Source: CAZQRP01 sp964596125 (GTDB taxonomy: Bacteria; Chloroflexota; Dehalococcoidia; GIF9; UBA5629). From it: 64,000 nucleotides of DNA. The stretch covers positions 62,001-126,000 of the forward strand of contig CAZQRP010000002.1 of assembly GCA_964596125.1 (NCBI GenBank), in the 5' to 3' direction. Made by a program: the position numbers and the translations under genes. Below, one piece after another: positions 1 to 9,085 of the stretch. Positions within the stretch are counted from its first letter, which is position 1, and every line of letters begins with the position of its first letter. The notes under the pieces were generated by a model. It made no database searches, was not told the origin of the DNA, and saw only the letters and a program-made list of their open reading frames with translations.

Positions 1-321
1 AAGCTTGGCCCAATTTCATGATATATTGTGGCTATTGAAGCGCCTGAATACAAGGCAGGTACAATGACCGTATTACAGAAGAAAATATGGGAATACGTGG
101 TAATAGCTATTTGCTGGTCTTACACTCTTGCCTGGATAACCATACAATTTTTTTACTGGACACTAGATACACTTAAAAGACCTCTTTAAGTCCGGCAGGT
201 ATATTCGTGACTTGAAGGCTATTGTCCCACTCCAGGAAACTATGCCACACCTGTACGTGCGATATCCATGGTCCAACCCGGCGTGGAGTTTAAAAACTCT
301 GGTTAACTAAACACGGAATCA
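1..321. other. Intergenic stretch at window start
   Basis: No convincing coding region or RNA gene is visible before the end of the PEP carboxykinase gene. The only structure noticed is a short AT-rich inverted repeat at 286-299 (GAGTTT, AA, AAACTC), just downstream of the pckA stop in its transcription direction. It has no clear T-run and is too weak to call a terminator. Confidence 0.5.
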
Positions 322-1932
322 CTATTCTTCTATCCTTGGTCCCGAGTTCAAAACATCAGTTGAGACCTCGCCGGCGAACTGCTGAAAGTTTTCGACGAAT
401 TTAGCTGCGAGTTTCCTTTCCTGAACAATATACTCATCAATGTTATCCCAGGCACTTGCTGACTTCAGTACCTTATCTGGAATATCCTCGCACTTGCTCG
501 GCACAAGAAATCCAAAGTCCCTATCTTTATCCATCGTGGTCTTAAATAAATCGCCTCGTATTGCTGCTCGAATTAAGGATCGGGTATGTGGAAGCGATAT
601 GCGTTTGCCCACCCCAAATCCTCCACCGACCCATCCCGTATTCACCACCCAGCAGTTCACCTTATGGCGAGTGATCTTTTCAAGAAGAAGCTTGGCATAT
701 TTAATAGGTGGGAGGGCAAGAAAAGGAGCTCCGAAGCATGGACTAAAAACTGCCTCTGGTTCATTCCCGATACCGATCTCGGTCCCGGCAATCTTTGCAG
801 TATAACCCTGGAGAAAGTAATATGCTGCCTGCTCAGGAGTAAGCAAAGCAATGGGCGGCAGTATGCCAAAAGCGTCACAGCTCAGCATGAAGATGTTCTT
901 AGGGTGCGATCCAGTACCAGAACGTATAGAGTACTCAATATGGGGAATGGGATAGCAGGCACGCGTATTTTCTGTGAACTCATCATCATCCAGATCAAGT
1001 CTCCGATTGCGGCTATTGATGGTCACATTCTCAAGTACAGTACCGAATCTACGGATGCACTGATAAATCTGGGGCTCCTGTTCCTGGGAAATTTTTATTA
1101 CTTTGGCATAGCATCCACCTTCAAAATTAAAAATACCAACATCGCTCCATCCATGCTCGTCATCTCCTATAAGTCTTCTTTCAATATCGGTGGACAGAGT
1201 GGTCTTACCGGTGCCGGAAAGACCAAAAAATAATGCCACATCTTCTTCAGGTCCCATATTGGCAGCACAGTGCATTGACAGCACCTTCTCCTGCGGCAAA
1301 AGGTAGTTAAGCACCGTAAAAACCGCCTTCTTAATCTCCCCGGCATAACTCGTTCCACCTATTAAAATCAGCCTTCTTCCGAAGTTTACTATAATAAATG
1401 CCTCTGAGTTCGTACCGTCAATATCAGGCGAAGCATGAAATCGAGGCACGCTAAAAATTGTAAATTCAGGAACATGGCTTTTGAGTTCATCCTCGTCCTG
1501 GATCTGAATAAACATATTACGAGCAAAAAGATTGTGCCAGGCATATTCAGTGATAATACGTATGGGAACACAATAACGCAGGTCCGCTCCCGCATAGCAG
1601 TCCTGAATATAAATGTCTTTCCCCTGAAGATAAGCAAGCAATCTATGGTAAAGGGAATTGAACCTTTCTGCTTCAAAAGGTTTGTTTGACTTCCCCCACC
1701 ATACTTTTTTCTGGCTCGATTCTTCCTTAACAATGAATTTATCGTCAGGAGACCTGCCGGTATGGTGCCCGGTCCTGACTACGACCGGTCCCAGATGTGC
1801 AATAACTCCTTCTCTATGCCTTATGGTTTCCTCGTAAAGGGCCGGAGTAGGAAGATTCCTGTATACATTGCCCACATTAGTAATGCCGTAGTTCGCCAGC
1901 CCAAAATAATCCGAACCGGTATGTAGTCCCAT
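322..1932 (-). CDS. pckA: Phosphoenolpyruvate carboxykinase (ATP)
   Basis: Cytosolic enzyme interconverting oxaloacetate + ATP and PEP + CO2 + ADP, the first step of gluconeogenesis or an anaplerotic carboxylation. The 536-residue length is normal for the ATP-dependent family. Visible motifs are TGRSPDDK (58-65), the kinase P-loop GLSGTGKTT (237-245), the metal-binding GDDEHGW (256-262) and EGGCYAK (271-277). The ATG is preceded by a strong GGAGGAGGT Shine-Dalgarno, which fixes the start. It appears monocistronic, and 233 bp separate it from the herA gene upstream. The P-loop and GDDEHGW pattern make the GTP-dependent family unlikely. Confidence 0.95.
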   Translation of the reverse strand: MGLHTGSDYFGLANYGITNVGNVYRNLPTPALYEETIRHREGVIAHLGPVVVRTGHHTGRSPDDKFIVKEESSQKKVWWGKSNKPFEAERFNSLYHRLLAYLQGKDIYIQDCYAGADLRYCVPIRIITEYAWHNLFARNMFIQIQDEDELKSHVPEFTIFSVPRFHASPDIDGTNSEAFIIVNFGRRLILIGGTSYAGEIKKAVFTVLNYLLPQEKVLSMHCAANMGPEEDVALFFGLSGTGKTTLSTDIERRLIGDDEHGWSDVGIFNFEGGCYAKVIKISQEQEPQIYQCIRRFGTVLENVTINSRNRRLDLDDDEFTENTRACYPIPHIEYSIRSGTGSHPKNIFMLSCDAFGILPPIALLTPEQAAYYFLQGYTAKIAGTEIGIGNEPEAVFSPCFGAPFLALPPIKYAKLLLEKITRHKVNCWVVNTGWVGGGFGVGKRISLPHTRSLIRAAIRGDLFKTTMDKDRDFGFLVPSKCEDIPDKVLKSASAWDNIDEYIVQERKLAAKFVENFQQFAGEVSTDVLNSGPRIEE

Positions 1933-2165
1933 ACCTGTTTACCTCCTCCATTTCCGTAGTACTGATTTTGTACGCCACGATACATATTTTATGTCAACTA
2001 TCCCCAGGTTGATTTACTTTACGTTCATGAGAACAGACTACTACCATGAGGAAATGTACGGTTAAGCAATGATTTATATATGGGCTTTTCTTAATCATGC
2101 AGGTAATAAAGACCGCCGCTTGGTCAATGGTAAGAATAATTGACAGGTAGTATCGCTATCCGGTT

Positions 2166-3800
2166 TTAATCTGACCATAAATCCTCTATCTCTTTTTCTG
2201 TTTTTCTCCTCAACTCAGCAGACTCAAGAAAACCTAACTCTTTGTATGATTCAGCCGAGCCATATTCGCGAGTCTTGACTACGACTGGCATAGGCACTGC
2301 ATGACCAAAAACAAGTGCCTGCTGCTTTGTTTCCAATTTCGACAATACTGACTTAAGGTCGCTTTTCCCCATCGCACCGGATAAGACACTATCCACATCC
2401 CGCTCATTGTCCAGAAGACAGGTTACCTTCGTACCCAATTGCGACATGACTTCCTCATCAATTCCGCTGGGACGCTGGTCAATTACCAGTAAAGTAACAT
2501 TGTATTTCCTCATTTCGCGGGCAATTTTACCAAAGATGGTCTGAGAGGCCAGTTCGGGATTAAGAAAACGGTGTGCCTCTTCTATTGTAATCACCAAAGG
2601 TGTGACCTGTTCCACATCCGCCCCTATCGCTCTCTCAGTCTTGTCCCTGTATCGTGCATAAATCCGCCGACTGAGTAGATTAGCTATCAAAATATAGGCT
2701 ACGTAATCATCAAATCGGCCAAACTCCAGAACAACATTTATTCCGCGTTCCAAATATTCTATAACGCGCTGCACCGAATTATCCGGGGCATGCGAGACCA
2801 GGAAGGGAAAACGCCTTAAGGTTTCCAGTCCGCGACGCAAATTACGATAGGTGCTTTCATGAATATTGAGCCTTGATATTAGCTGTTTGCTATCATCTTC
2901 ACTTAAAGTAAGTACGCTCTCAAGCCATTTCCTATCGCCGAACTCCCTGGCCAGTTGATATACAGCCTGTGCAGCAGCCTCGGTCAGGTTCAATGTTTGC
3001 CTGAGCAACTCAATATCCTCAGGCTCGATCTCATCGTAGCCTATCTTCACTATAAAATCAGTGCTGACTTTCCTCCGTCGAGAACTTTCCTCATCGAGAG
3101 CAAAAACCGCAACTCTGGATGGAAAAAGTTGTTTGAGACCCTTGACATGATAACCTTTCTCGCTCCGTCCTTCCCAACCATATTCACTATGCATATCGAA
3201 AACCAGATTTACCGCCTGTTGCTTTTGAGTCATTCCGATAAGAAGTAAACGTGTAAGAAACGTCTTCCCGGTACCGCTTTTACCAAAAATTCCATTGGAA
3301 CGCTTAACAAACTCGGAAATATCAAGGCAGACCTTGGTCTCCATATCTAAAGGCGTACCAATATGAAAACGCTTCTCATCTTCTATGCCAAAAACCATCT
3401 CCACATCTCGATCAGACGCTAACTCCACTTCAGAGTAATGAGCAGGCACCGTTTTTGCTGGCTGAGGTCCCTCCAGCAGGCTTACTGCATCTCCCCCAAT
3501 AGTCAGCATAGGTAAAACACGAATTTTACCATAGGTGGTTGTACCGGTAACTACCTGGGCTATCAAAGGGTCCGACATATCCGGAGGCATTATAATCGCG
3601 TTGGGATCGATAGATTCCAGACTGACATCCGTAATAATACCGAAAAAACGGCGTTTGCTTCCATCAATGGCTACATAACGTCCCACTGTTATGTCTTCTA
3701 CTGAAACGGCTGCATCGAGCTTCACCTCCACACCCCTTGTCAGTGAACCTGAAACGACAACACCCAAGGAGATCTGTTTATTATAATCCTGATCGTTCAC
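2166..3800 (-). CDS. herA: HerA-type hexameric DNA translocase/ATPase
   Basis: Predicted FtsK/HerA-superfamily ATPase that partners the NurA nuclease in DNA end resection or recombinational repair. Residues 1 to about 110 form a HAS-barrel-like beta domain. Walker A is GKSGTGKT (173-180), followed by FDMHSEYGW, a Walker B segment LVITIEEAHRFL and the HerA-typical VIDQRPSGID. At 544 residues it is of ordinary HerA size. The start is GTG, sharing four bases (GTGA) with the stop of the preceding HAS-barrel gene, so translational coupling is likely. It is the last gene of a nurA-HAS-barrel-herA operon. Confidence 0.88.
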   Translation of the reverse strand: MNDQDYNKQISLGVVVSGSLTRGVEVKLDAAVSVEDITVGRYVAIDGSKRRFFGIITDVSLESIDPNAIIMPPDMSDPLIAQVVTGTTTYGKIRVLPMLTIGGDAVSLLEGPQPAKTVPAHYSEVELASDRDVEMVFGIEDEKRFHIGTPLDMETKVCLDISEFVKRSNGIFGKSGTGKTFLTRLLLIGMTQKQQAVNLVFDMHSEYGWEGRSEKGYHVKGLKQLFPSRVAVFALDEESSRRRKVSTDFIVKIGYDEIEPEDIELLRQTLNLTEAAAQAVYQLAREFGDRKWLESVLTLSEDDSKQLISRLNIHESTYRNLRRGLETLRRFPFLVSHAPDNSVQRVIEYLERGINVVLEFGRFDDYVAYILIANLLSRRIYARYRDKTERAIGADVEQVTPLVITIEEAHRFLNPELASQTIFGKIAREMRKYNVTLLVIDQRPSGIDEEVMSQLGTKVTCLLDNERDVDSVLSGAMGKSDLKSVLSKLETKQQALVFGHAVPMPVVVKTREYGSAESYKELGFLESAELRRKTEKEIEDLWSD

Positions 3801-4387
3801 CTGACCCTCTTTAAAATCGAGTTCAATCTGTTACTATCACCGCCTAAAAGCTGCACCAGCACCCTGCCAGCTCTAATTAAAAAGGCTTCAGAATCGGGAT
3901 AAGCCCGGCTAGCGCTGCGAAGACAAGCCGCAATAATTTCATCGACCGGGATGGATAACCTGGCATCAATAAGTAAGCTGAGAAAATTCAGTGACTGAGT
4001 AAACGCTTCAACTTCTTCAGGTTGGCAAGTGTAGACGAAGCTGTGAATGGGTACCGGCTTCGGCGGCAGGTAATGATATAAATTATCCCCCTCGCGATAG
4101 CCGACGATTAAAACTTGAAAAGTAGTGGTTAAAAGCTTCTCCAGTTGAGGATTAGTCCGGAAGATTTCATCCTCAGTCTCCATCTCTTCACCTCGTGCCA
4201 CCACACGTCTCCCGGGGTCCAGGCTACCGGTTTCTACATTGTAAACTATACCGTGGATTTCGCAGTTCCCATCTCTTGCCTTTACCAGGGTTCCAAAAAA
4301 GGGCGCCTGGCCAAGTTTATAACACTGGGCTACAAATTCCGCACTGCTCGCTTCAATAACCTCTGCCACCTTAATTCCTAAATCCAT
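3797..4387 (-). CDS. HAS-barrel-like protein between nurA and herA
   Basis: A 196-residue protein with no named function. Its N-terminal half (IKVAEVIEASSAEFVAQC, then APFFGTLVKA) looks like the HAS-barrel module found at the N-terminus of HerA ATPases. The C-terminal half is predicted helical. An ATG at 4429 would give 14 more residues, but the ATG at 4387 sits six bases behind AGAGGA and shortens the overlap with nurA to ten bases, so I prefer it. Its place between nurA and herA suggests an accessory or adaptor subunit of the resection complex. That role is inferred from context only. Confidence 0.7.
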   Translation of the reverse strand: MDLGIKVAEVIEASSAEFVAQCYKLGQAPFFGTLVKARDGNCEIHGIVYNVETGSLDPGRRVVARGEEMETEDEIFRTNPQLEKLLTTTFQVLIVGYREGDNLYHYLPPKPVPIHSFVYTCQPEEVEAFTQSLNFLSLLIDARLSIPVDEIIAACLRSASRAYPDSEAFLIRAGRVLVQLLGGDSNRLNSILKRVR

Positions 4388-5580
4388 CTGGTCCTCTTGC
4401 TTTGTTGCTTTGCTGAACTCGTCAACCATATCTTATCTTCAGCTAATATTTGCTCGACCAGCCTCCAGAAATGTTCCCGGTCAACAGTGGTTACTACAGC
4501 TCTCTCATGAGCTTCACTTAAAGCAACCGGATAGCCCAATCCTCGCCGACACTGGTCTACTATTACTGCATGGACTAGATTGATCAATTTCGCATCGTCC
4601 GCTACCCATACCGGAATTTCTACACGGGCTATCTCATCATCAACTTTAATATAGAAAAAATTAATCTCATGGTCTCCATAATACTTCTCGACTATGGTAG
4701 AACGGCTGCTGAAAACTGCCGATCGCTCCCCCTGGCTTAAAAGCTGATTGAAAATATCTCGATCAACTAATCCGGCAACAGCTTCACAGCCTCTCTCTTC
4801 GACTTTGCCATTACAATAATAGTCACAATTCACCGTCTGGTGCGGGCAAATAGCCAGGCGCAATGCATTAACAACCTCTGTACTGCGGGGAAAGCTGATA
4901 TAACTGGCTAACGCCAGTTGCCTGGTATCGCTGATCTCTCTTATTCTATTAAGATAATTGAGAAATCCATTTTCTAAAAGTTCATGAATGACGAAATCCT
5001 GATAAACCTGTCCGATCATGCCCCATAAGATAAGCGAGCCATCGAGCAACACCACCACAGGCAAATCCCCTTCCATCTCACCCACCTTTTCAGCTAATAA
5101 ACGGCTTTCCTCGATAGTACGCTTTAATCCCAGAAGCTGTCCCTCTATTGGAACCTGTCGGCCATCTGATGATGAAATGATAAGTTCATTATTTTTAAAA
5201 TACAGGAGCGGTGAAGCTGAAAGCCGGGCTTCCGGATTTTGACCATATTGAAGCTGAACCAGGCCAATATTAATTAAAAAGCAATGGGTAGAGTGGTGGC
5301 GGTCAACATCGATATGAGACCCATCGCTGGCCAATACTATGAAATCTTCAGGGCACGGGATCGTCGGCCGACGGAGATCAAGTTTTTCTTTTAAACCGGC
5401 TACCAGCCAGGTGGTCTTGCCTGCTTCGATTCTGTGCTTTAACTGGTCGAATTCTGTGGCTATGGAATGAAGTATACCCAGGGCGAACCGGAGTTTATCT
5501 CTTCTCTCCTCCTCCTTCACTTTCAGATTCTCCGCCATGCCCTGAATCTGACCAGCTATCTGCACTAAATCTAACGACAC
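4378..5580 (-). CDS. nurA: NurA-domain 5'-3' nuclease
   Basis: Predicted Mn-dependent nuclease of the NurA family acting with HerA on DNA ends. The family signature DGSHI is at 87-91 and a second acidic strand VVLLDGS at about 178-183 (numbered from the TTG at 5583). Four cysteines in CX6CX3CX8C spacing (C246, C253, C257, C266) could bind zinc or an iron-sulfur cluster. A TTG at 5583 and a GTG at 5580 are both possible; the upstream GGGAGAG is better spaced for the GTG. It is the first gene of a three-gene operon and overlaps the next gene slightly. At about 400 residues it is longer than archaeal NurA. Confidence 0.85.
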   Translation of the reverse strand: MSLDLVQIAGQIQGMAENLKVKEEERRDKLRFALGILHSIATEFDQLKHRIEAGKTTWLVAGLKEKLDLRRPTIPCPEDFIVLASDGSHIDVDRHHSTHCFLINIGLVQLQYGQNPEARLSASPLLYFKNNELIISSSDGRQVPIEGQLLGLKRTIEESRLLAEKVGEMEGDLPVVVLLDGSLILWGMIGQVYQDFVIHELLENGFLNYLNRIREISDTRQLALASYISFPRSTEVVNALRLAICPHQTVNCDYYCNGKVEERGCEAVAGLVDRDIFNQLLSQGERSAVFSSRSTIVEKYYGDHEINFFYIKVDDEIARVEIPVWVADDAKLINLVHAVIVDQCRRGLGYPVALSEAHERAVVTTVDREHFWRLVEQILAEDKIWLTSSAKQQSKRTRWI

Positions 5581-5740
5581 CAATCTCTCCCAACTTCAAA
5601 GTATATCATGAGGGCCAAGCATGGACAATAACATGTAAAATTGAATAACCCTCGACTGTTGCCCACATTAATTAGCTTCTGGTATCATGGTACATACTCT
5701 GATTCTCTGTCACGTAATATTCGCAGGAGATTAGGTTACA

Positions 5741-6778
5741 ATGAGCGTTGGCTTAGTTTATGATCCCATCTATCTTGAGCACGATACTGGAAACCATGTC
5801 GAGAATGCTCAGAGACTAACCGCAACTATTTCCTTTCTCGAAGAGAGTCAACTCAAGGAGAAGCTAGTCTTCCTAACACCACGCCCGGCCAAGATAGAAG
5901 AACTGTCAATGGTGCATGCCAGAGAATATGTTACACAGATAGAGATCCAGGTCCAAAGAGGCGGTGGTTGGCTTGACCCGGATACCATAACATCACCGGG
6001 TTCGTACAAAGCCGCCACCTTCGCTGTCGGTGGCGTTCTAACGGCTGTGGAGGCAGTTATGAACAAGCAGGTCAATAGTGCCTTCGCTCTGGTCAGACCT
6101 CCAGGACATCATGCTACCTGCTGGCATGCCATGGGTTTCTGCCTGTTCAATAATATCGCAGTAGCTGCCAAGTATGCACTGGCGAACTTCAACATAGACC
6201 GCGTTCTTATAGTCGATTTCGATGTCCACCATGGCAACGGCACCCAGGACACCTTCTATGCCGATCCAAACGTCCTCTACTTTTCTACTCATGAATACCC
6301 TTTTTATCCCGGAACAGGCAGCATTGACGAAACCGGAACAAGGGAAGGCGAGGGCTTTACCGTAAATGTGCCCCTCACTGCCGGCTGTGGAGATGAAGAA
6401 TATCAGGCGGTTTTCGAGGATATTCTAGCGCCAGTTGCCAGACGTTTCCACCCGCAGCTTATTATGGTCTCTGCTGGTTACGACGCTCACTGGGCCGATA
6501 GTCTTGCCTTAATGCAATTAAGCGTCTCCGGATTCGCCCGAATAGTTGAAATTACAAAAACACTGGCTGAGATGTTATGCCAGGGGAATCTGGTCTTTAC
6601 ACTCGAAGGCGGCTACCACCATCAAGCATTACCTTTATCGGTAGCTGCCACCCTTGATATTTTACTGGGAAATCCTGAAATTAATGACCCTTTAGGTAAA
6701 AAAGAGACAAGAGTTAAACCTGCCGATTTCGACAATTTTTTAAGATTGGTGAAGGACACACACCAGATTAGTATTTAA
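5741..6778 (+). CDS. Histone-deacetylase-family (class II-like) amidohydrolase
   Basis: Zinc amidohydrolase of the HDAC/AcuC/acetylpolyamine amidohydrolase superfamily, removing acyl groups from protein lysines or polyamines. RPPGHHA (119-125) carries the paired active-site histidines. VDFDVHHGNGT (158-168) supplies zinc ligands D161 and H163, AGYDAH (245-250) supplies D248, and the catalytic tyrosine lies in LEGGYHH. The 345-residue length is standard. AGGAGA precedes the ATG by nine bases. It is divergent from nurA and convergent with secF. The physiological substrate cannot be told from sequence; AcuC-like control of acetyl-CoA synthetase is one possibility, but no acs gene is nearby. Confidence 0.9.
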   Translation: MSVGLVYDPIYLEHDTGNHVENAQRLTATISFLEESQLKEKLVFLTPRPAKIEELSMVHAREYVTQIEIQVQRGGGWLDPDTITSPGSYKAATFAVGGVLTAVEAVMNKQVNSAFALVRPPGHHATCWHAMGFCLFNNIAVAAKYALANFNIDRVLIVDFDVHHGNGTQDTFYADPNVLYFSTHEYPFYPGTGSIDETGTREGEGFTVNVPLTAGCGDEEYQAVFEDILAPVARRFHPQLIMVSAGYDAHWADSLALMQLSVSGFARIVEITKTLAEMLCQGNLVFTLEGGYHHQALPLSVAATLDILLGNPEINDPLGKKETRVKPADFDNFLRLVKDTHQISI

Positions 6779-6818
6779 AAGCTGTACAGGTCTACTATCA
6801 CTCTTATCAGGTCCCAAC

Positions 6819-7739
6819 TCACGCAGGTTTATTAACAAAAGGTACCCAGGAAAAGAACCGCTTCCAATCACCCTTGTCCCAGACTATTAGCAGTGGACCG
6901 GCAAGACACATAGAGCTATAAGTTCCGGCAACTACCCCGATAAGCAGGACCAGGATAAAATAGCGTATTGTGACACCGCCAAAAAGAAAAATAGCCAGAA
7001 TAACAAAAATCGTTGTCAGGCTGGTATTTAAAGAGCGACCTAACGTTTCCCAGATGCTTGCATTTATAGTTACTTCAAAGTCTTTGCTTACACCCTTGCT
7101 GACATTCTCCCTGATCCGATCGAAGACAACGACAGTATTATTGACACTGTAACCGACAACCGTAAGCATACCGGTAATGAACATGGCATCAATCTGAACA
7201 CCAGCCACCCAGCCTAATATAGAGAAAATCCCCATTACCACCAGCACATCGTGAATCAGCGCTACAATGGCACATGTTCCCCAGCGAAATGGTCTAGGCA
7301 TATGGCGGAATGCCCAGGCAATGTATATCAACATCGCAATAGCTGCAACTGCCACAGCGATAGCTGCATTACGCCCGGTTTCAGTAGCTATAATAGGAGA
7401 TACAGCATAAAAATCACGTACAGTTACCTCAGTATTTAAGGCTGATTTTAGACCATTGGTTAATGCCTGCCGTTCATCAGGTGTTATCTCTCTGATACGG
7501 ATAAAGAAATCACCTTCACTAGTACGTTGAATTGTCGTCTTATCATAACCCAGAACAGCTAATTCCTGCCGCAGTACGCTTTGCTCGATATCAGTACTAA
7601 AGCGAAGAGTCATTGTCGTGCCACTGCTAAAATCAACCCCGGGTTCCAGCCCAAAGATGGCCAGAGAAACTATACCCGGAACTATAACCAGTGCCGATAT
7701 CAGGAAAAACCAATACCTCTTACCGACGAAATCCATCAT
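6819..7739 (-). CDS. secF: Protein translocase subunit SecF
   Basis: Membrane component of the SecDF complex that uses the proton gradient to help pull secreted proteins out of SecYEG. The 306 residues show an N-terminal transmembrane helix, a periplasmic P1-type region and five further helices. The SecF-typical VVFDRIREN and the segment YSVNNTVVVFDR lie near residue 200. It begins two bases after the secD stop; two in-frame ATGs (7739 and 7736) are both possible. Translational coupling to secD is likely. Confidence 0.93.
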   Translation of the reverse strand: MMDFVGKRYWFFLISALVIVPGIVSLAIFGLEPGVDFSSGTTMTLRFSTDIEQSVLRQELAVLGYDKTTIQRTSEGDFFIRIREITPDERQALTNGLKSALNTEVTVRDFYAVSPIIATETGRNAAIAVAVAAIAMLIYIAWAFRHMPRPFRWGTCAIVALIHDVLVVMGIFSILGWVAGVQIDAMFITGMLTVVGYSVNNTVVVFDRIRENVSKGVSKDFEVTINASIWETLGRSLNTSLTTIFVILAIFLFGGVTIRYFILVLLIGVVAGTYSSMCLAGPLLIVWDKGDWKRFFSWVPFVNKPA

Positions 7740-7741
7740 AT

Positions 7742-9055
7742 CTAAACACCATAAGCCCTTGGGCCAGTTACTGCACGAATCATAAAGCGCAGGAATGTCC
7801 TGGTGACTATAATCGCCGAAAACATACTCAAAGCAACACCGATAAATAAAGTCAAAGCAAAAAATCTAACCATGAAAGCACCCAATGTGCCACCAAACCA
7901 GTAGAGAACTAGACAGGCAATGAAAGTAGTGACATTGCTGTCGCGGATAGCCGGCCAGGCACGGTTAAATCCAGCTTCGACTGCGGCACCCAGGGTACGA
8001 CCTGACCACAGCTCTTCTTTCATCCGCTCAAAGATAAGTACATTAGCATCAACTGCCATACCGATGGATAAAATCAGAGCTGCTATACCCGGTAACGTTA
8101 ACGTTATAGGAACTAACTTGAAAATCGCTATCAATAAGACACCGTAAACAACCAGAGCGCAGGTAGCCACAAGGCCAGACGCACGATAGTAAAGCAGCAT
8201 GAACAACACCACCAACACCAGTCCAATAACACCGGCAATAAGGCTCTCTCGAATAGAATCGGCACCTAGTGTAGCATCAACATCCTGCTGCTGGATAATC
8301 TTCAGTGGCACATCTAACGAGCCGGAGCTGAGTTGTATAGCAAGCAACCTGGCCTCTTCCAGCGTTAGACCGGTGATGACCCCGTTCTCTTTTATCACCG
8401 CCTGAACGGTTGGCGCCGAGATAAGCACATCATCCAGGAATATTCCCAGAGGCTTTTTAAAGTTGCGCTGGGTGATTTGCTCAAAAAGGACTGCACCCTC
8501 ATTATCCCACTCAAAAGCTACCTCTGGTTCATTAGTCTGTGGCTTTAAAACTACCTGTGCATTTGGTTTGAGAAATTTCCCGGTAAGTACCTTTTCCTTA
8601 CCATCGCTTCCCAGAGCTGTAGATTTTACCCACTTTGGTCTACCCTCTTCATCAAGCACTTCCTCTCCATTCTCATCGGTCTCAATTTCCCTGAAATCCA
8701 GTTCAGCCGTCTGCCCGATAAGCTCAATAGCCTGTCCGATATCCTCAACTCCAGGAAGCTGAACTAGAATTTGATCATGGCCCTGCCGCTGAATTATAGG
8801 CTCAATAACCCCGTAAGCACTGACTCGCCGTTCAATCTTTCTCAGTACGCCCTCCATTGCATCATCGTCGCTCTGTGCGGGGTCTTTCTGTGTAAGGTCA
8901 GCCTGATATACAAGGTGGCTGCCCCCTTTCAGGTCAAGACCCAGACTTAATCCCTCCCTGCCTAACCTTTTACCATCCAGTGGTACAATCGCCCACAGGG
9001 CAAAACCGAAAATCAGTACTATAATAATGAATAAAACGATATTGTTTTTTTTCAA
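7742..9055 (-). CDS. secD: Protein translocase subunit SecD
   Basis: Partner of SecF in the Sec accessory translocase. The N-terminal helix (residues about 5-27) is followed by LGLDLKGGSHLVYQ, the conserved first periplasmic motif, a large periplasmic region with GVEDIGQAIELIG, and five C-terminal helices containing GMAVDANVLIFERMKEE. At 437 residues it is a short SecD, as in many Gram-positive-type and Chloroflexota proteins. The start codon is TTG, since no ATG or GTG is suitably placed before the first helix. secD and secF form a two-gene operon. Confidence 0.93.
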   Translation of the reverse strand: MKKNNIVLFIIIVLIFGFALWAIVPLDGKRLGREGLSLGLDLKGGSHLVYQADLTQKDPAQSDDDAMEGVLRKIERRVSAYGVIEPIIQRQGHDQILVQLPGVEDIGQAIELIGQTAELDFREIETDENGEEVLDEEGRPKWVKSTALGSDGKEKVLTGKFLKPNAQVVLKPQTNEPEVAFEWDNEGAVLFEQITQRNFKKPLGIFLDDVLISAPTVQAVIKENGVITGLTLEEARLLAIQLSSGSLDVPLKIIQQQDVDATLGADSIRESLIAGVIGLVLVVLFMLLYYRASGLVATCALVVYGVLLIAIFKLVPITLTLPGIAALILSIGMAVDANVLIFERMKEELWSGRTLGAAVEAGFNRAWPAIRDSNVTTFIACLVLYWFGGTLGAFMVRFFALTLFIGVALSMFSAIIVTRTFLRFMIRAVTGPRAYGV

Positions 9056-9085
9056 TTACCAGCTATCCCCTGCAATATTACCTGC

